DNA of 64,000 nt from Clostridia bacterium (lineage in GTDB: Bacteria; Bacillota; Clostridia; Oscillospirales; Acutalibacteraceae): contig JAFRQQ010000018.1 in the NCBI GenBank assembly GCA_017428525.1, positions 1 to 64,000 of the forward strand. Direction: 5' to 3'. Made by a program: the position numbers and the translations under genes. Below are positions 1 to 8,985 of the stretch, piece by piece. Positions within the stretch are counted from its first letter, which is position 1. The number at the start of each line of letters is the position of its first letter. The notes under the pieces were generated by a model. The model worked only from the letters and a program-made list of their open reading frames with translations. It had not been told where the DNA came from and searched no databases.

Positions 1-37
1 ACAGTTTTGCAGGAGCAGAAATTGTTCAGAAAAAGGA

Positions 38-79
38 AAAGCCGCACATGGCATACTTGATGTATGTCAGTGCGGCTTT
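38..79 (-). terminator. Intrinsic terminator of the 175-6491 operon
   Basis: A long, nearly perfect stem has arms 38-47 and 70-79 plus inner pairing of 49-55 with 61-68. On the minus strand it is followed by a T-rich tract, the complement of 30-40. It lies about 95 bp past the stop of the last minus-strand gene. The run of T on the plus side is short, so minus-strand termination is the better reading. Confidence 0.7.
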
Positions 80-174
80 GACGCATTTATGGGCGATTTA
101 TGCCCCGCAAAACCAATACTGGATTATGAAAGGCTGCCGAACGGCCACCTTTTTTCATGTTGCTTATGTTTGTC

Positions 175-1497
175 TTATTTGAACGCGTACTGATAGACCT
201 TCGCCCAGGAGAGTACGCGGTCGCGGTTCCATTTCTTGGGCATCATCGCGCAGGCCGCGGAGGCCTTGCCCATGCGCATCGCGGCGCCGACAAATTTCTT
301 GAGCAGCGTCGGATCGGAGATCGCGCCCTTGGCCTTGGTGATCAGCTCCTTCGGGTCGAGCTTCACGGCGGCGAAGAGGTTGGTGAAATCCGCGCCCATG
401 GTGATGTCCTCCTCGGTCACCATGCCGCTTTCGAAGATGTAATCGATCTCGGCAGGCGTCAGCTCCGAAACCGTCGTCTTGGCGGCCGCGAGCGTCGCAA
501 AGCCGGCGCCGAGCAGCTTGTAGTAGCCGACCTGATAGGGCCAGAGCGTGCTGCTGTCAAACGCGCCGTTCGCATCAGCGATCACAGTGTCCGCGAGGAT
601 GCGCGCGGCCTTGAAGCAGTTCGCCATGCCGGAGCCGATCAGCGGCACGGTCATAAACGCGCTGTCGCCGATGGCCGCATAGCCGTCCGCCACGAGGATG
701 GACAGCGGCTGCCGCACGGGGATCTGCGCAAACTGACCGCCGCGCAGACGCTCGCGCCCGATGCGGGGATTGGTCTCGCGCAGCACCTCGGTAAAGCGCA
801 GCGCCTCCGCCTCATCGAAGGGCTCAAAGCGCCCGACGAGCACGTCGGTATATTCCTCCTCATCCGCGACCCAGCTGATGCCCTGCTTGCCGTCGGCAAA
901 GAGCATGACCTTGTATTTCGCTTCGGCCGGCGCGCCTTCGCCCTTATTATAGAACGCGCGGTAGATGTAGATTTTGCCCATCTCGCCGGTTTCCTTCTCG
1001 ATGCCCAGGCTGTCCGGCAGCTGGGTGCGCAAGGGCGAATCCACGCCGCAGGCGTCGATGACCAGATCGCCGTAGAAATCGCCTTCGGACGTTTTGATGC
1101 CGACCACGCGGCTGCCGAAGAGGATCGGCGCTTCGACCGCGCAGCCGTATCTGATTTTCACGCCCTGCGCGAGCGCATGACCGATCAGGTGGTCGTAGAT
1201 ATCCGAACGCTCCATCTTGATCTCGCGGTTATCCAGCGGCACATGCTGCTGCAGACCGACCGTGAAAGAGGGCCCGAAGAAGGTCATATCCACCTTGTAT
1301 TCAAACTTCGAGAGGGGCGGCATCGGAATGCCCGCGATCCCCAGCGCGCCGGGCGCGAAAATATCCGTCCAGTCGTAGCCGAGTTTGCCCTCTGCCTTCT
1401 GCTCATAGACCGTCACATCAAAGCCGGCCTGCGCCAGCAGCGCAGCGGCGGCAATCCCGCCGTGCCCCATGCCGGCCACAATGACTCTTTTACCCAT
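175..1497 (-). CDS. FAD-dependent oxidoreductase (Rossmann-type flavoprotein)
   Basis: Flavoprotein of about 440 residues. A GMGHGG dinucleotide-binding turn lies close to the N-terminus and is followed by a beta strand ending in Glu. A second FAD-contacting stretch, AAIGDSAF followed by a GSGMANCF segment, sits near two thirds of the length, as in the geranylgeranyl-reductase/monooxygenase-like flavoprotein superfamily. The start is ATG at 1497, because AGGAGG lies 8 nt upstream; a TTG two codons earlier is too close to that site. It is the last gene of a minus-strand operon with an anchored propeller-like protein, a second flavoprotein, a lipase and an alcohol dehydrogenase. The substrate cannot be told from sequence. 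No signal peptide is visible, so it is probably cytoplasmic. Confidence 0.8.
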   Translation of the reverse strand: MGKRVIVAGMGHGGIAAAALLAQAGFDVTVYEQKAEGKLGYDWTDIFAPGALGIAGIPMPPLSKFEYKVDMTFFGPSFTVGLQQHVPLDNREIKMERSDIYDHLIGHALAQGVKIRYGCAVEAPILFGSRVVGIKTSEGDFYGDLVIDACGVDSPLRTQLPDSLGIEKETGEMGKIYIYRAFYNKGEGAPAEAKYKVMLFADGKQGISWVADEEEYTDVLVGRFEPFDEAEALRFTEVLRETNPRIGRERLRGGQFAQIPVRQPLSILVADGYAAIGDSAFMTVPLIGSGMANCFKAARILADTVIADANGAFDSSTLWPYQVGYYKLLGAGFATLAAAKTTVSELTPAEIDYIFESGMVTEEDITMGADFTNLFAAVKLDPKELITKAKGAISDPTLLKKFVGAAMRMGKASAACAMMPKKWNRDRVLSWAKVYQYAFK

Positions 1498-1515
1498 AAT
1501 CAAAGCCTCCTAAAT

Positions 1516-2550
1516 TCATGATGAAAAACTGCAAACGGCATCCACGGGGAATGCGCCGTCCGCATACTTTGCCGCACAGGATTCAAACACGCCGACCGTC
1601 TGCCCGTTGACCGCAGTGATCCCTTCGAGCATCGGCGGCAGCTCTGCACGCGCGGTGCAGGCTTTCTGATAAAGATAATAGATCGGCACATGCTCGTCGC
1701 CGTAGAGCACGGAGCCGTCCGGATCCCAGGCCGTCACGTCCGCATAAGTCAGCAGATACGAGGGATTGTTTCTGCCGTAGGAAACGCTCAGACGCAGGCT
1801 GCCGTCCGGCATGCGGGCAAGGCCCTGCACGCAGCGCGGCAGGGTGAGCACATATTCGGGCGTCGTGACCGTCCCCGCCTCGCAGGCAGCGTCGAGCGAA
1901 GCGAGCGGATAGGCGCAGCAGCGCGCATAGTACCGCTCAAAGAAGCTCACCCGCCGCCAGTGGCCGGGATCGGTATCGAAACTGCCGTCGAACGTGAAAT
2001 TATAGAATTCACCCGCATAGAGATAAGCGCCGTCGCAGCTGAGAAAGCTGCAGCGCAGATCCGTCAGGAACGATTCCGTCAGCGGCAGCGTCTCGCCATC
2101 GGCCGCCTGCAGCACGGCGGAAACCGCCAAGCGCCGCACATTTGCCCCGTCGGTGAGATAGAGCCGGTCGCCGTCCGTCGCAACCCCGCCGACATGGCCG
2201 GTGAAGGGCTGCCCGTCCGCCTGCGCGAGCGCGAGCGTTTTCAGGCGCGCGCCGGATGCGGCGTCCGTTAAAATGAGCACGGAAGGCTGCGTTTCGTGAT
2301 AGGCGGAAAGCACATAAATCTGCGCCTGCTCCAGATAACACAGGCCCTGCGGCACATAGCCGTTTTCAACCTCCGGGGTCGGAAACAGCGGCGTATACGG
2401 CGCGAACGCCTGCGTACGCACGGGCGAAAACTTCGTGCGCTGCAGCTCCTGCACCATGCCGCTGACCACGCGGAATCCGGCATTCGGGATGCAGACCGCC
2501 AGCGCCAGAATCAGCAGCGCCGCCGGAATCAGCAATCGCTTTTTCTTCAA
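1516..2550 (-). CDS. Membrane-anchored or secreted protein, propeller-like
   Basis: This 344-residue protein opens with a Lys-rich N-terminus and one hydrophobic segment (about residues 5-22), a signal peptide or anchor. There is no lipobox that I trust. The rest has recurring GDRLYLTDG / GAYLYAGEF-like strands, suggesting a beta-propeller or SMP30-like fold; this is inference. No catalytic motif was recognised. The start is TTG at 2550 with GAGGA 8 nt upstream, and only one base separates it from the preceding flavoprotein stop, so translation is probably coupled. Its product would face outward, unlike the flavoproteins on either side. Confidence 0.6.
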   Translation of the reverse strand: MKKKRLLIPAALLILALAVCIPNAGFRVVSGMVQELQRTKFSPVRTQAFAPYTPLFPTPEVENGYVPQGLCYLEQAQIYVLSAYHETQPSVLILTDAASGARLKTLALAQADGQPFTGHVGGVATDGDRLYLTDGANVRRLAVSAVLQAADGETLPLTESFLTDLRCSFLSCDGAYLYAGEFYNFTFDGSFDTDPGHWRRVSFFERYYARCCAYPLASLDAACEAGTVTTPEYVLTLPRCVQGLARMPDGSLRLSVSYGRNNPSYLLTYADVTAWDPDGSVLYGDEHVPIYYLYQKACTARAELPPMLEGITAVNGQTVGVFESCAAKYADGAFPVDAVCSFSS

Positions 2551-2551
2551 C

Positions 2552-3952
2552 TCAATCGTCCTCTTCCGCCAGATAACGCCCCATGAGCACGCCCATGACG
2601 GACGCCATCATCAGGCCGCGCGTCCAGCCGCTGGAATCGCCCAGGCAATGCAGGCCGGCCACGTTGGTGTTGAATTTCCGATCCATCTTGATCCGGTTGC
2701 TGTAGAACTTCAGCTCCGGCGAATAGAGCAGCGTTTCGCGCGCGGCAAAGCCCGGCACAACGTGATCCACCGCCTGAATGAAGTTGATGATGTTGACCAT
2801 CGACCGGTACGGCATCGCCGCCGTGATATCGCCAGCAACGGCGTCCACAAGCGTGGGCCGGACGTTGGAGCGCGAAAGCTCCTTCTGCCACGTCCGCTTG
2901 CCGTCGAGGATATCGCCGTAGCGCTGCACGAGGATGTGCCCCGCGCCGAGCATATTGGTCAGCTCGCCGATCTTCTGCGCATAGGCGATCGGCTGATTGA
3001 ACGGCTCGTTGAAATTATGGGAGCAGAGAATGGCGACGTTTGTATTCTGGGATTTGTATTCCTTATAGGAATGCCCGTTGACCACCGCGAGGGCGTTGTC
3101 GTAGTTTTCCTGACTGACCACGCCGCCGGGATTCTGGCAGAAGGTGCGCACCTTGTTTTTGAAGGGCAGCGGATAGCCGATCAGCTTCGATTCATACAGG
3201 ACCTCGTTGACGACCTCCATGACCTCATTGCGCACCTCGACGCGCACGCCGATATCGACCGTGCCGGGCTGATGGGCAATGTTGTGCTGCGCGCACTTGG
3301 CCTCGAGCCAGTCCGCGCCGCGGCGGCCGGTCGCGATGACCGTGTGCTTGGCATAAACGGTCTGCTCGGTTTTGCCGTCCGAGATCACAACGCCCTTGCA
3401 GGCGTCGCCGTCCATCAGGATATCCAGGCAGGCATGGCCGAACAGCAGATCGACCTGATGCGCCGCGAGCCAGGTTTCGATCGCCTGATAGAGATCGTGC
3501 GCCTTCTCCGTGCCGAGATGGCGGATCGGACAATCCACCAGCTTCAGACCGGTCTGGATGGCGCGGGTGCGGATCTGCTTGACCGCCTCGGAATTGCTCA
3601 CGCCCTCGATCTTTTCGTCCGCGCCGAATTCCAGATAAATGCGGTCGGTGTAGTTGATGGCCTCCTGCGCGACCTCCTCGCCGATCAGCTGCGGCAGATC
3701 ACCGCCGACCTCGTAGCTCAGGGACAGCTTGCCGTCGGAAAACGCCCCCGCGCCGGAAAAACCGGTGGTGATGTGGCAATAGGGTTTGCAGTTGACGCAA
3801 TGGCCGACCTGCGCCTTCGGGCAGCGGCGGTTTTCGATCGCGCTCCCCTTCTCAACGATCAGGATCGACTGTTTGCTGCTGCGCCGACGCAGCTCCAGCG
3901 CGGTGAAAATACCGGCGGGGCCTGCGCCGACAATGACAATATCATAGTTCAT
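2552..3952 (-). CDS. FAD-dependent dehydrogenase, COG2509-like, with Cys cluster
   Basis: This 466-residue flavoprotein has GAGPAG at residues 9-14 and Glu34 at the end of the second strand, typical for binding FAD ribose. Four cysteines follow at about 44, 52, 55 and 59, then a Gly/Ala-rich GAGAFSDGKL segment. Near the C-terminus GDSSGWTRG looks like the second FAD motif. The pattern matches uncharacterised FAD dehydrogenases (COG2509). The cysteines could bind a metal or act in redox chemistry, but that is inference. It has an ATG start with GGAGAGA upstream, 19 nt after the lipase stop, within the same operon. Confidence 0.8.
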   Translation of the reverse strand: MNYDIVIVGAGPAGIFTALELRRRSSKQSILIVEKGSAIENRRCPKAQVGHCVNCKPYCHITTGFSGAGAFSDGKLSLSYEVGGDLPQLIGEEVAQEAINYTDRIYLEFGADEKIEGVSNSEAVKQIRTRAIQTGLKLVDCPIRHLGTEKAHDLYQAIETWLAAHQVDLLFGHACLDILMDGDACKGVVISDGKTEQTVYAKHTVIATGRRGADWLEAKCAQHNIAHQPGTVDIGVRVEVRNEVMEVVNEVLYESKLIGYPLPFKNKVRTFCQNPGGVVSQENYDNALAVVNGHSYKEYKSQNTNVAILCSHNFNEPFNQPIAYAQKIGELTNMLGAGHILVQRYGDILDGKRTWQKELSRSNVRPTLVDAVAGDITAAMPYRSMVNIINFIQAVDHVVPGFAARETLLYSPELKFYSNRIKMDRKFNTNVAGLHCLGDSSGWTRGLMMASVMGVLMGRYLAEEDD

Positions 3953-3971
3953 CTGATTCTCTCTCCGGACT

Positions 3972-5234
3972 TCACTGCTTTGCGGGCAGGGCGTTGAGCA
4001 TTTCGCAAAGCTCGATATAAAAGGTGTGCGTCTGTTCCTTATCTGCCAGCAGACCGATCGCCGTGCCGTGGTCGCCCTGCTGCACCGGCATCACATTCCA
4101 CACGCCCGGTTCCACATCGCCGGCGTCATACTCGGTATACGGCTCATATTTCGGATGCCTGGCGCTCTCGACATTCACCATGCAGTCGTTGGGCTGCCAG
4201 CTTTTATCATAGACCGTTCCGTTGTAAGGATCGGTCATCTGCATCATGCCGATGATTGCGGCCATCGGCGCAATGACCGGATTGGCGGACAGAATCGGGA
4301 TCTGCGTATGCAGCAGCGGCGCCTCGCGCGTGGCGCAGAAGGCATAGGAGAAGTAATACAGATCCGGATTGATGGAAACATAGCGGTTGAGCTTCTCGTT
4401 GCCCTCCGGCGTCAGATCGTAGATGCAGCTGTCGTCAAAATTCTCATAGGTATTGCGCAGGGCCTTGAACAGCGGCACGGTCGAACCCTCGCCGGGCACA
4501 TTGGACAGACCGAACTGCTCCATATGGAAATCGACGGCGCGCCCGTTGAGGAGCGAGCGGCCCATCACGCCGATGTAGAGCAGGCTGAGCACGCTCGTGA
4601 GCGTAATCAGGCCGAGGGGATTGAGGAAATAATAGACGGAGGAGCTCTGGTGCGGGGCGCAAAGCGTCGTCACGCTGCGCACCCAGCCGTCCTTGCCGCC
4701 GGTGAACAGGCCGGACAGCTCGCCCGCCGGCGTCGCCGCGCGCTCCGCCTCGTCGCCGGCCGTGAGCAGCTGCACAAACATGCGCACCGTCGTGCCGCCG
4801 AAGCTGTGGCCGATCAGATGGATCTGTTTTTCGGCGCTCCAGCCTTCAAACAGCGGCTTGTCGTAAGTCCTGCCGAAGCGGGCGTGATTGTGGGCGGCGG
4901 CATGCGCCGCGCCGTAATCGACCGTGGTGCCCGTCAGCTGCGCATAGAGCTCGCACGCGCGGTCCCAGGCGCTGTTGATCGGACCGACGGAGGCAGAATA
5001 GGTTTCATAGCCGTTTTCCTGCAGATACTGCATCAGATTGCCGGTCGTCGCGCCCCAGTACGGCAGCGCGGAATCGATGCCCTCGGCGCCGCCCCAGCCG
5101 TTGTAGCCGTGGACAAACACAAAGGGGGCGTCGTTCAGCGGCCGCGACGCGTCGGCAGCGTTTGCGGGAATTGAAAACACAAGGGAGAACATCACGGCCG
5201 CCAGAAACAGACTCAGCATGCGGCGCAGTTTCAT
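3972..5234 (-). CDS. Secreted lipase (alpha/beta hydrolase, staphylococcal type)
   Basis: Predicted triacylglycerol lipase of 420 residues. A signal peptide with likely cleavage after the Ala-Asn-Ala at about residue 26 sends it out of the cell. FVHGYNG (about 40-46) is the oxyanion-hole region and GHSFGG places the nucleophile at Ser144. The size, the ALPYWGA-like segment after the oxyanion loop and the mature length of nearly 390 residues fit the large lipases of the staphylococcal/Geobacillus family. Asp and His of the triad are probably in the last third, but I could not pin them. It sits between alcohol dehydrogenase and flavoprotein genes in one operon. Confidence 0.82.
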   Translation of the reverse strand: MKLRRMLSLFLAAVMFSLVFSIPANAADASRPLNDAPFVFVHGYNGWGGAEGIDSALPYWGATTGNLMQYLQENGYETYSASVGPINSAWDRACELYAQLTGTTVDYGAAHAAAHNHARFGRTYDKPLFEGWSAEKQIHLIGHSFGGTTVRMFVQLLTAGDEAERAATPAGELSGLFTGGKDGWVRSVTTLCAPHQSSSVYYFLNPLGLITLTSVLSLLYIGVMGRSLLNGRAVDFHMEQFGLSNVPGEGSTVPLFKALRNTYENFDDSCIYDLTPEGNEKLNRYVSINPDLYYFSYAFCATREAPLLHTQIPILSANPVIAPMAAIIGMMQMTDPYNGTVYDKSWQPNDCMVNVESARHPKYEPYTEYDAGDVEPGVWNVMPVQQGDHGTAIGLLADKEQTHTFYIELCEMLNALPAKQ

Positions 5235-5279
5235 ACGATCACTTCCCTGTTGTTATTTCAAATGAAAGAACGGAGCGGA

Positions 5280-6491
5280 TTATTCCATGATCTGACGGAT
5301 CACAGCGACGAAATCGTCATAGCCGAAAATCTTCGGCACGGGATAGAGCGGATTGCCCTCCTTCATCGCGCGCTTGGCGATGACGGGGATATCCTTCTCT
5401 TCGATCTTCAGATGCGCGGGGATCTGCATCGTTTCGTTCAGCTCGCGCACCTTGGCGATGAAGGCCTTCGCCTTTTCTTCCTCATTCAGACCGGCCACGG
5501 GCAGACCGCCGATTTCCGCAAGCTCCGCAAGCGGCGCATACGCGGTTTCGCCGTAATAATCCAGCACGTAGGGCAGGATCACCGCGTTGGCCAGACCGTG
5601 CGGCGTGCCGTACATGCCGCCGAGATTGTGCGCGATGGCATGCACATAGCCGACATAGGCGCGGGTGAACGCGACGCCGGCCAGATAAGAGGCCTCGAGC
5701 ATCTTGCCGCGCGCGTCAAGGTTTTTGCCGTCCTCATAAGCGGCCACGATGTTGTCAAGAATCATACGCGTCGCCTTGCGCGCAGCGGAGGCCGTGCCCT
5801 TGGTGTTGCTGTGGCCGATATAGGCCTCGACCGCGTGGGTCAGCGCGTCCATGCCGGTGGTGGAGGTGATATGCGGCGGCAGACCGACCGTCAGCTCCGG
5901 ATCGAGCACTGCGTATTTCGGGCGCAGGACGGGATCCTGCAGCGCGTATTTTTCATGCGTGGCGGGATCGGACACCACGGCGGCAAGCGTCGTTTCGGAG
6001 CCGGTGCCGGCGGTGGTGGGCACGGCATACAGCTCAGGGATCTTCTTGAGAATCTTCAGCGTGCCGCGCATCTGCTGCACGGTCAGATTCGGGCGGGCGA
6101 TGCGCGCCGCCGCAACCTTGGCGCAGTCCATCGGGGAACCGCCGCCGAAGGCGATGACCGCCGAGCAGGCATGGTTGACATACATCTGACGCGCTTCTTC
6201 GATATTGTCGATGGTGGGATTCGGCTGCACGCCGTCATACACCGCGTAGTTGACGCCGGCGGCGTCCAGACCCTCAAACAGACCGTCCAGCAGGTGCAGA
6301 CCCATCAGGCCCTTATCCGTCACAACCAGCACGCTCTTGTGGCCGTTGGCCTTCACGGTCTCCGGCAGGCGCTTGACGCTGCCCGCGCCCTTGATCAGCT
6401 GCGGCTCCTCCCAGTTGAGAAAACACACCGCGCCGCGCATGACGCCCTGAAACGCCCTGCAATATGCCTTTTCGCATGTTGTTGCTGCCAT
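5280..6491 (-). CDS. Iron-containing alcohol dehydrogenase
   Basis: This 403-residue group III (iron-activated) alcohol dehydrogenase carries the NAD(P)-binding GGGSPMD motif and the family signature around TTAGTGSE. The Fe ligands are visible as Asp and His in the DALTHAVEAY stretch and two His in HAIAHNLGG...GTPHG. Its likely reaction is NAD(P)H-dependent interconversion of an aldehyde and an alcohol in the cytoplasm; the substrate is not predictable. AAGGAG precedes the ATG. It is the first gene of the operon that continues through lipase and flavoproteins, and its promoter is back-to-back with that of a GH5 hydrolase. Confidence 0.9.
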   Translation of the reverse strand: MAATTCEKAYCRAFQGVMRGAVCFLNWEEPQLIKGAGSVKRLPETVKANGHKSVLVVTDKGLMGLHLLDGLFEGLDAAGVNYAVYDGVQPNPTIDNIEEARQMYVNHACSAVIAFGGGSPMDCAKVAAARIARPNLTVQQMRGTLKILKKIPELYAVPTTAGTGSETTLAAVVSDPATHEKYALQDPVLRPKYAVLDPELTVGLPPHITSTTGMDALTHAVEAYIGHSNTKGTASAARKATRMILDNIVAAYEDGKNLDARGKMLEASYLAGVAFTRAYVGYVHAIAHNLGGMYGTPHGLANAVILPYVLDYYGETAYAPLAELAEIGGLPVAGLNEEEKAKAFIAKVRELNETMQIPAHLKIEEKDIPVIAKRAMKEGNPLYPVPKIFGYDDFVAVIRQIME

Positions 6492-6530
6492 AACGACATC
6501 TCCTTTTCAAGTAAATAATGGTATCGGTTT

Positions 6531-6559
6531 ATTGTATCATAAAAATAACGGATTATCAA
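6531..6559 (-). promoter_or_regulatory. Sigma-A promoter of the alcohol dehydrogenase operon
   Basis: On the minus strand TTGATA (complement of 6554-6559) is separated by 17 nt from TACAAT (complement of 6531-6536), about 40 nt upstream of the alcohol dehydrogenase start. Confidence 0.65.
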
Positions 6560-6587
6560 TAAGATAATAAAATATATTTTGCGCGCC

Positions 6588-6616
6588 TTGCAATTGCGCA
6601 CAATTCATGGTAGAAT
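6588..6616 (+). promoter_or_regulatory. Sigma-A promoter of the GH5 gene
   Basis: TTGCAA (6588-6593), a 17-nt spacer and TAGAAT (6611-6616) lie about 30 nt before the GH5 start. A small palindrome, GCAATTGC (6590-6597), overlaps the -35 and could be an operator half-site. That part is speculative. Confidence 0.6.
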
Positions 6617-6646
6617 GAGAAAAAAGACGGAAACGGAGGCAGGAAG

Positions 6647-8125
6647 ATGCTGAAGATCTCAACGCTGAAAACCCGGTTCGTGGACGCCCTCGGGCGGGAG
6701 CGCATATTCAACGGCGTCAATCTTTGCGACAAGGGCCGCAAGGATACCGACGGCGCGCGCCGCAGCTATGACCTTGATTTTGACGAGGCGCTGATCGCAA
6801 AGCTTGCCGCCTGCGGCTTCAACCTCGTGCGCCTGGGCCTGACCTGGGACGCTGTGGAGCCGCAGCCGCGCCGGTATGACGAAGCCTATCTCGACCGCGT
6901 GGAGCGGGTCGCCGACCTGTGCGCGAAATACGGCATCTATTTCTTCCTGGATATGCATCAGGATCTGTTTTCCGCCGCCAAGGGCTGCGACGGCGACGGT
7001 GCGCCGGAATGGGCCTGCCTGACGGACGGCGCGAAATATCAGCCGGCCAGATTCGTCTGGGCGGAAGGCTATTTCTGGGGCAAGGCGACGCAGCGCAGCT
7101 TCGACCATTTCTGGGCAAACACGGAAATCGACGGCGTGCCGATTCAGACCTATTATGCAGATATGTGGAAGCATGTTGCGGCACGCTTTCAGGATCATCC
7201 CGCCCTGTTCGGCTACGACCTGCTCAACGAACCCTATCCCGGCACCGACGGCGGCAAGGTCTTTCGCAGCCTGATCGCGCGGCTGGTCAAAGTGGTGATC
7301 ACGGACAAGCGCTGCAAGCTGATCTGGATGGCAAAGCAGGTGCTGACCGGCAACGCCATCCGCTGCCTCGAGCCCTTCAACGATCCGACCCTCTTCCGCA
7401 AGGTGACGCAGGCCGGCGACGCGCTGATCCGCAAATTCGACACCGGCGTTTATTCCGCCTTCCTCAACCGGGTGACGAAAGCGATCCGCGAGGTGACGGA
7501 CAACGGCATCATCATGATGGAAAACAGCTATTACTCCAACCTCGGCATTCCCTATTCCACGCCGCCGGTCACGGTAGACGGCAGGCAGGAGCCGCAGCTG
7601 TGCTTCGCGCCGCACGCCTATGACCTGATGGTGGATACGCCCGCTTATAAATATGCGAGCAACACCCGCGTCGGCTCGATCTTTGACGAGCATCGCCGCT
7701 CGCAGGAGCGTCTGGGCATCCCCCTGCTGGTCGGCGAATGGGGCGGTCAGTCCGAGGGGACGGACTGGCTCTTCCACATCGATTATCTGCTTGCGAAATT
7801 CAACCGCAATCACTGGGGCCAGACCTACTGGGCCTATTATCCCGGCCTGCTGGAGGATCCCATCATGACGCGGCTCAAGCGGCCGACGCCCGTGGCCGTC
7901 TGCGGTGAGATCCGGGACTATGCCTACGACCTTGACAACGACGTCTTCACGCTGGAATATGAGCAGGATCGCGTCTATGACGCGCCGACGGAGATCTATC
8001 TGCACAAGCCCGCGAAAGAGATCGTCTGCGACGGGTCCTATACGCTGACCGACAAGGGCGAGGGTGCTGCGCTGCTGAGCGCGGAAACGGCGCCGGGCAG
8101 CCACAGCATCCGCATCCAGTTTTAA
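6647..8125 (+). CDS. GH5 glycoside hydrolase, endoglycoceramidase-like
   Basis: A 492-residue (alpha/beta)8 retaining glycosidase. The region VRLGLTWDAVEPQP (about 61-74) and the DMHQD motif (102-106) closely resemble endoglycoceramidases, which release the glycan of glycosphingolipids. The acid/base is Glu195 in LLNEPYP and the nucleophile is Glu364 in LVGEWGG. A C-terminal beta-sandwich of about 80 residues follows, as in endoglycoceramidase. There is no signal peptide, so it would act in the cytoplasm on imported substrate or be exported in another way. It is divergent from the lipase operon. GH5 membership is firm; glycolipid specificity is inferred. Confidence 0.82.
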   Translation: MLKISTLKTRFVDALGRERIFNGVNLCDKGRKDTDGARRSYDLDFDEALIAKLAACGFNLVRLGLTWDAVEPQPRRYDEAYLDRVERVADLCAKYGIYFFLDMHQDLFSAAKGCDGDGAPEWACLTDGAKYQPARFVWAEGYFWGKATQRSFDHFWANTEIDGVPIQTYYADMWKHVAARFQDHPALFGYDLLNEPYPGTDGGKVFRSLIARLVKVVITDKRCKLIWMAKQVLTGNAIRCLEPFNDPTLFRKVTQAGDALIRKFDTGVYSAFLNRVTKAIREVTDNGIIMMENSYYSNLGIPYSTPPVTVDGRQEPQLCFAPHAYDLMVDTPAYKYASNTRVGSIFDEHRRSQERLGIPLLVGEWGGQSEGTDWLFHIDYLLAKFNRNHWGQTYWAYYPGLLEDPIMTRLKRPTPVAVCGEIRDYAYDLDNDVFTLEYEQDRVYDAPTEIYLHKPAKEIVCDGSYTLTDKGEGAALLSAETAPGSHSIRIQF

Positions 8126-8136
8126 ACGATAAAAAT

Positions 8137-8163
8137 CACCGCACAGATTTGGCTCTGTGCGGT
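8137..8163 (-). terminator. Intrinsic terminator between GH5 gene and radC
   Basis: The stem ACCGCACAGA/TCTGTGCGGT (8138-8147 with 8154-8163) has a TTTTT tract on the minus strand just past the stem, so it mainly ends radC transcription. The plus-side U-tract is poor. Confidence 0.65.
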
Positions 8164-8187
8164 GTCATCTTTGGGCGCCATTCAAGA

Positions 8188-8892
8188 TTAAAGAAAAAAC
8201 CGATGGAATCTGCTCACGGAGGCGAGCGAAAGATACTCTCCCCCGCCTTCGATGATGTGATCCGCCATGCGGATGCCGACCGTGCGCAGCATATTGGCGC
8301 AGTCTTCCGTCAGCATCAGATCCTCCCGCGACGGGGCGGCCATGCCGTTCGGATGATTGTGCGCGAGCACAACCAGACTGGCGTTGCAGTGCAGCGCGGT
8401 CTCCATCACGGCGCGTTTGTCGACAATCACGGATTCTGCGCTGCCTTCGCCGAGCTTGCGGCAGCTGATCAGTTTGCCGTTCGCGTCCAGACAGAGCAGA
8501 AACGCCGTTTCCTTCCGCACGCCCTCAAACCGTGCGCGCAGGAAACGGATCATATCCTCCGTCGTTTCCAGATACACCTTCTCCCGGTCGTCGTCGCCGC
8601 GGGTCAGCCTGCAATGCAGCGCAAACACCGCGGAGAGCAGCAGCGCCGTGCTTTCGCCGACGCCCTCGACCCGCATCAGACGCTCGGGCGACGCTTCGAG
8701 CACCTTCGCGAGCGTGCCGAACCGCTCGATCAGCCTGTGCGCGAGTTCATTGGTATCCTTGCGCGGGATCGCATAAAAGAGCAGAAACTCCAGCACATTG
8801 TGCTCCGCCATGCCGTCAAAGCCCCGCGCGCGCACCAGACTGCGCATGCGCTGCCGATGGTCTGCATGCGGATTCGTTTTCTTTGCTTCCAT
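8188..8892 (-). CDS. radC: RadC family JAB/MPN domain protein
   Basis: This 234-residue protein has the usual RadC layout: an N-terminal helix-hairpin-helix region (EGVGESTA, about 76-83) and a C-terminal JAMM metal site with His178, His180 and Asp191 (AHNHPNG...SRED). The JAMM fold suggests a Zn hydrolase, but the true role of RadC is unsettled despite the DNA-repair name. It is monocistronic on the minus strand, with ATG at 8892 and its own downstream terminator. It is divergent from the pseudouridine synthase. Confidence 0.92.
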   Translation of the reverse strand: MEAKKTNPHADHRQRMRSLVRARGFDGMAEHNVLEFLLFYAIPRKDTNELAHRLIERFGTLAKVLEASPERLMRVEGVGESTALLLSAVFALHCRLTRGDDDREKVYLETTEDMIRFLRARFEGVRKETAFLLCLDANGKLISCRKLGEGSAESVIVDKRAVMETALHCNASLVVLAHNHPNGMAAPSREDLMLTEDCANMLRTVGIRMADHIIEGGGEYLSLASVSRFHRFFL

Positions 8893-8985
8893 GGCGGTCC
8901 CGTCCTTTTCGTTTCATGCTTATTCATCATTATAATTGATTTTTCCAGAAAATGCAAAAGATTTTTTTCAAAGCGAGGCGTTTTT

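Noticed and set aside
8149..8985. N-terminal extension of the pseudouridine synthase frame over radC
   Set aside because: The extension is the antisense of radC. Family similarity begins at codon 8986, where a TTG start with upstream purine-rich site is available.
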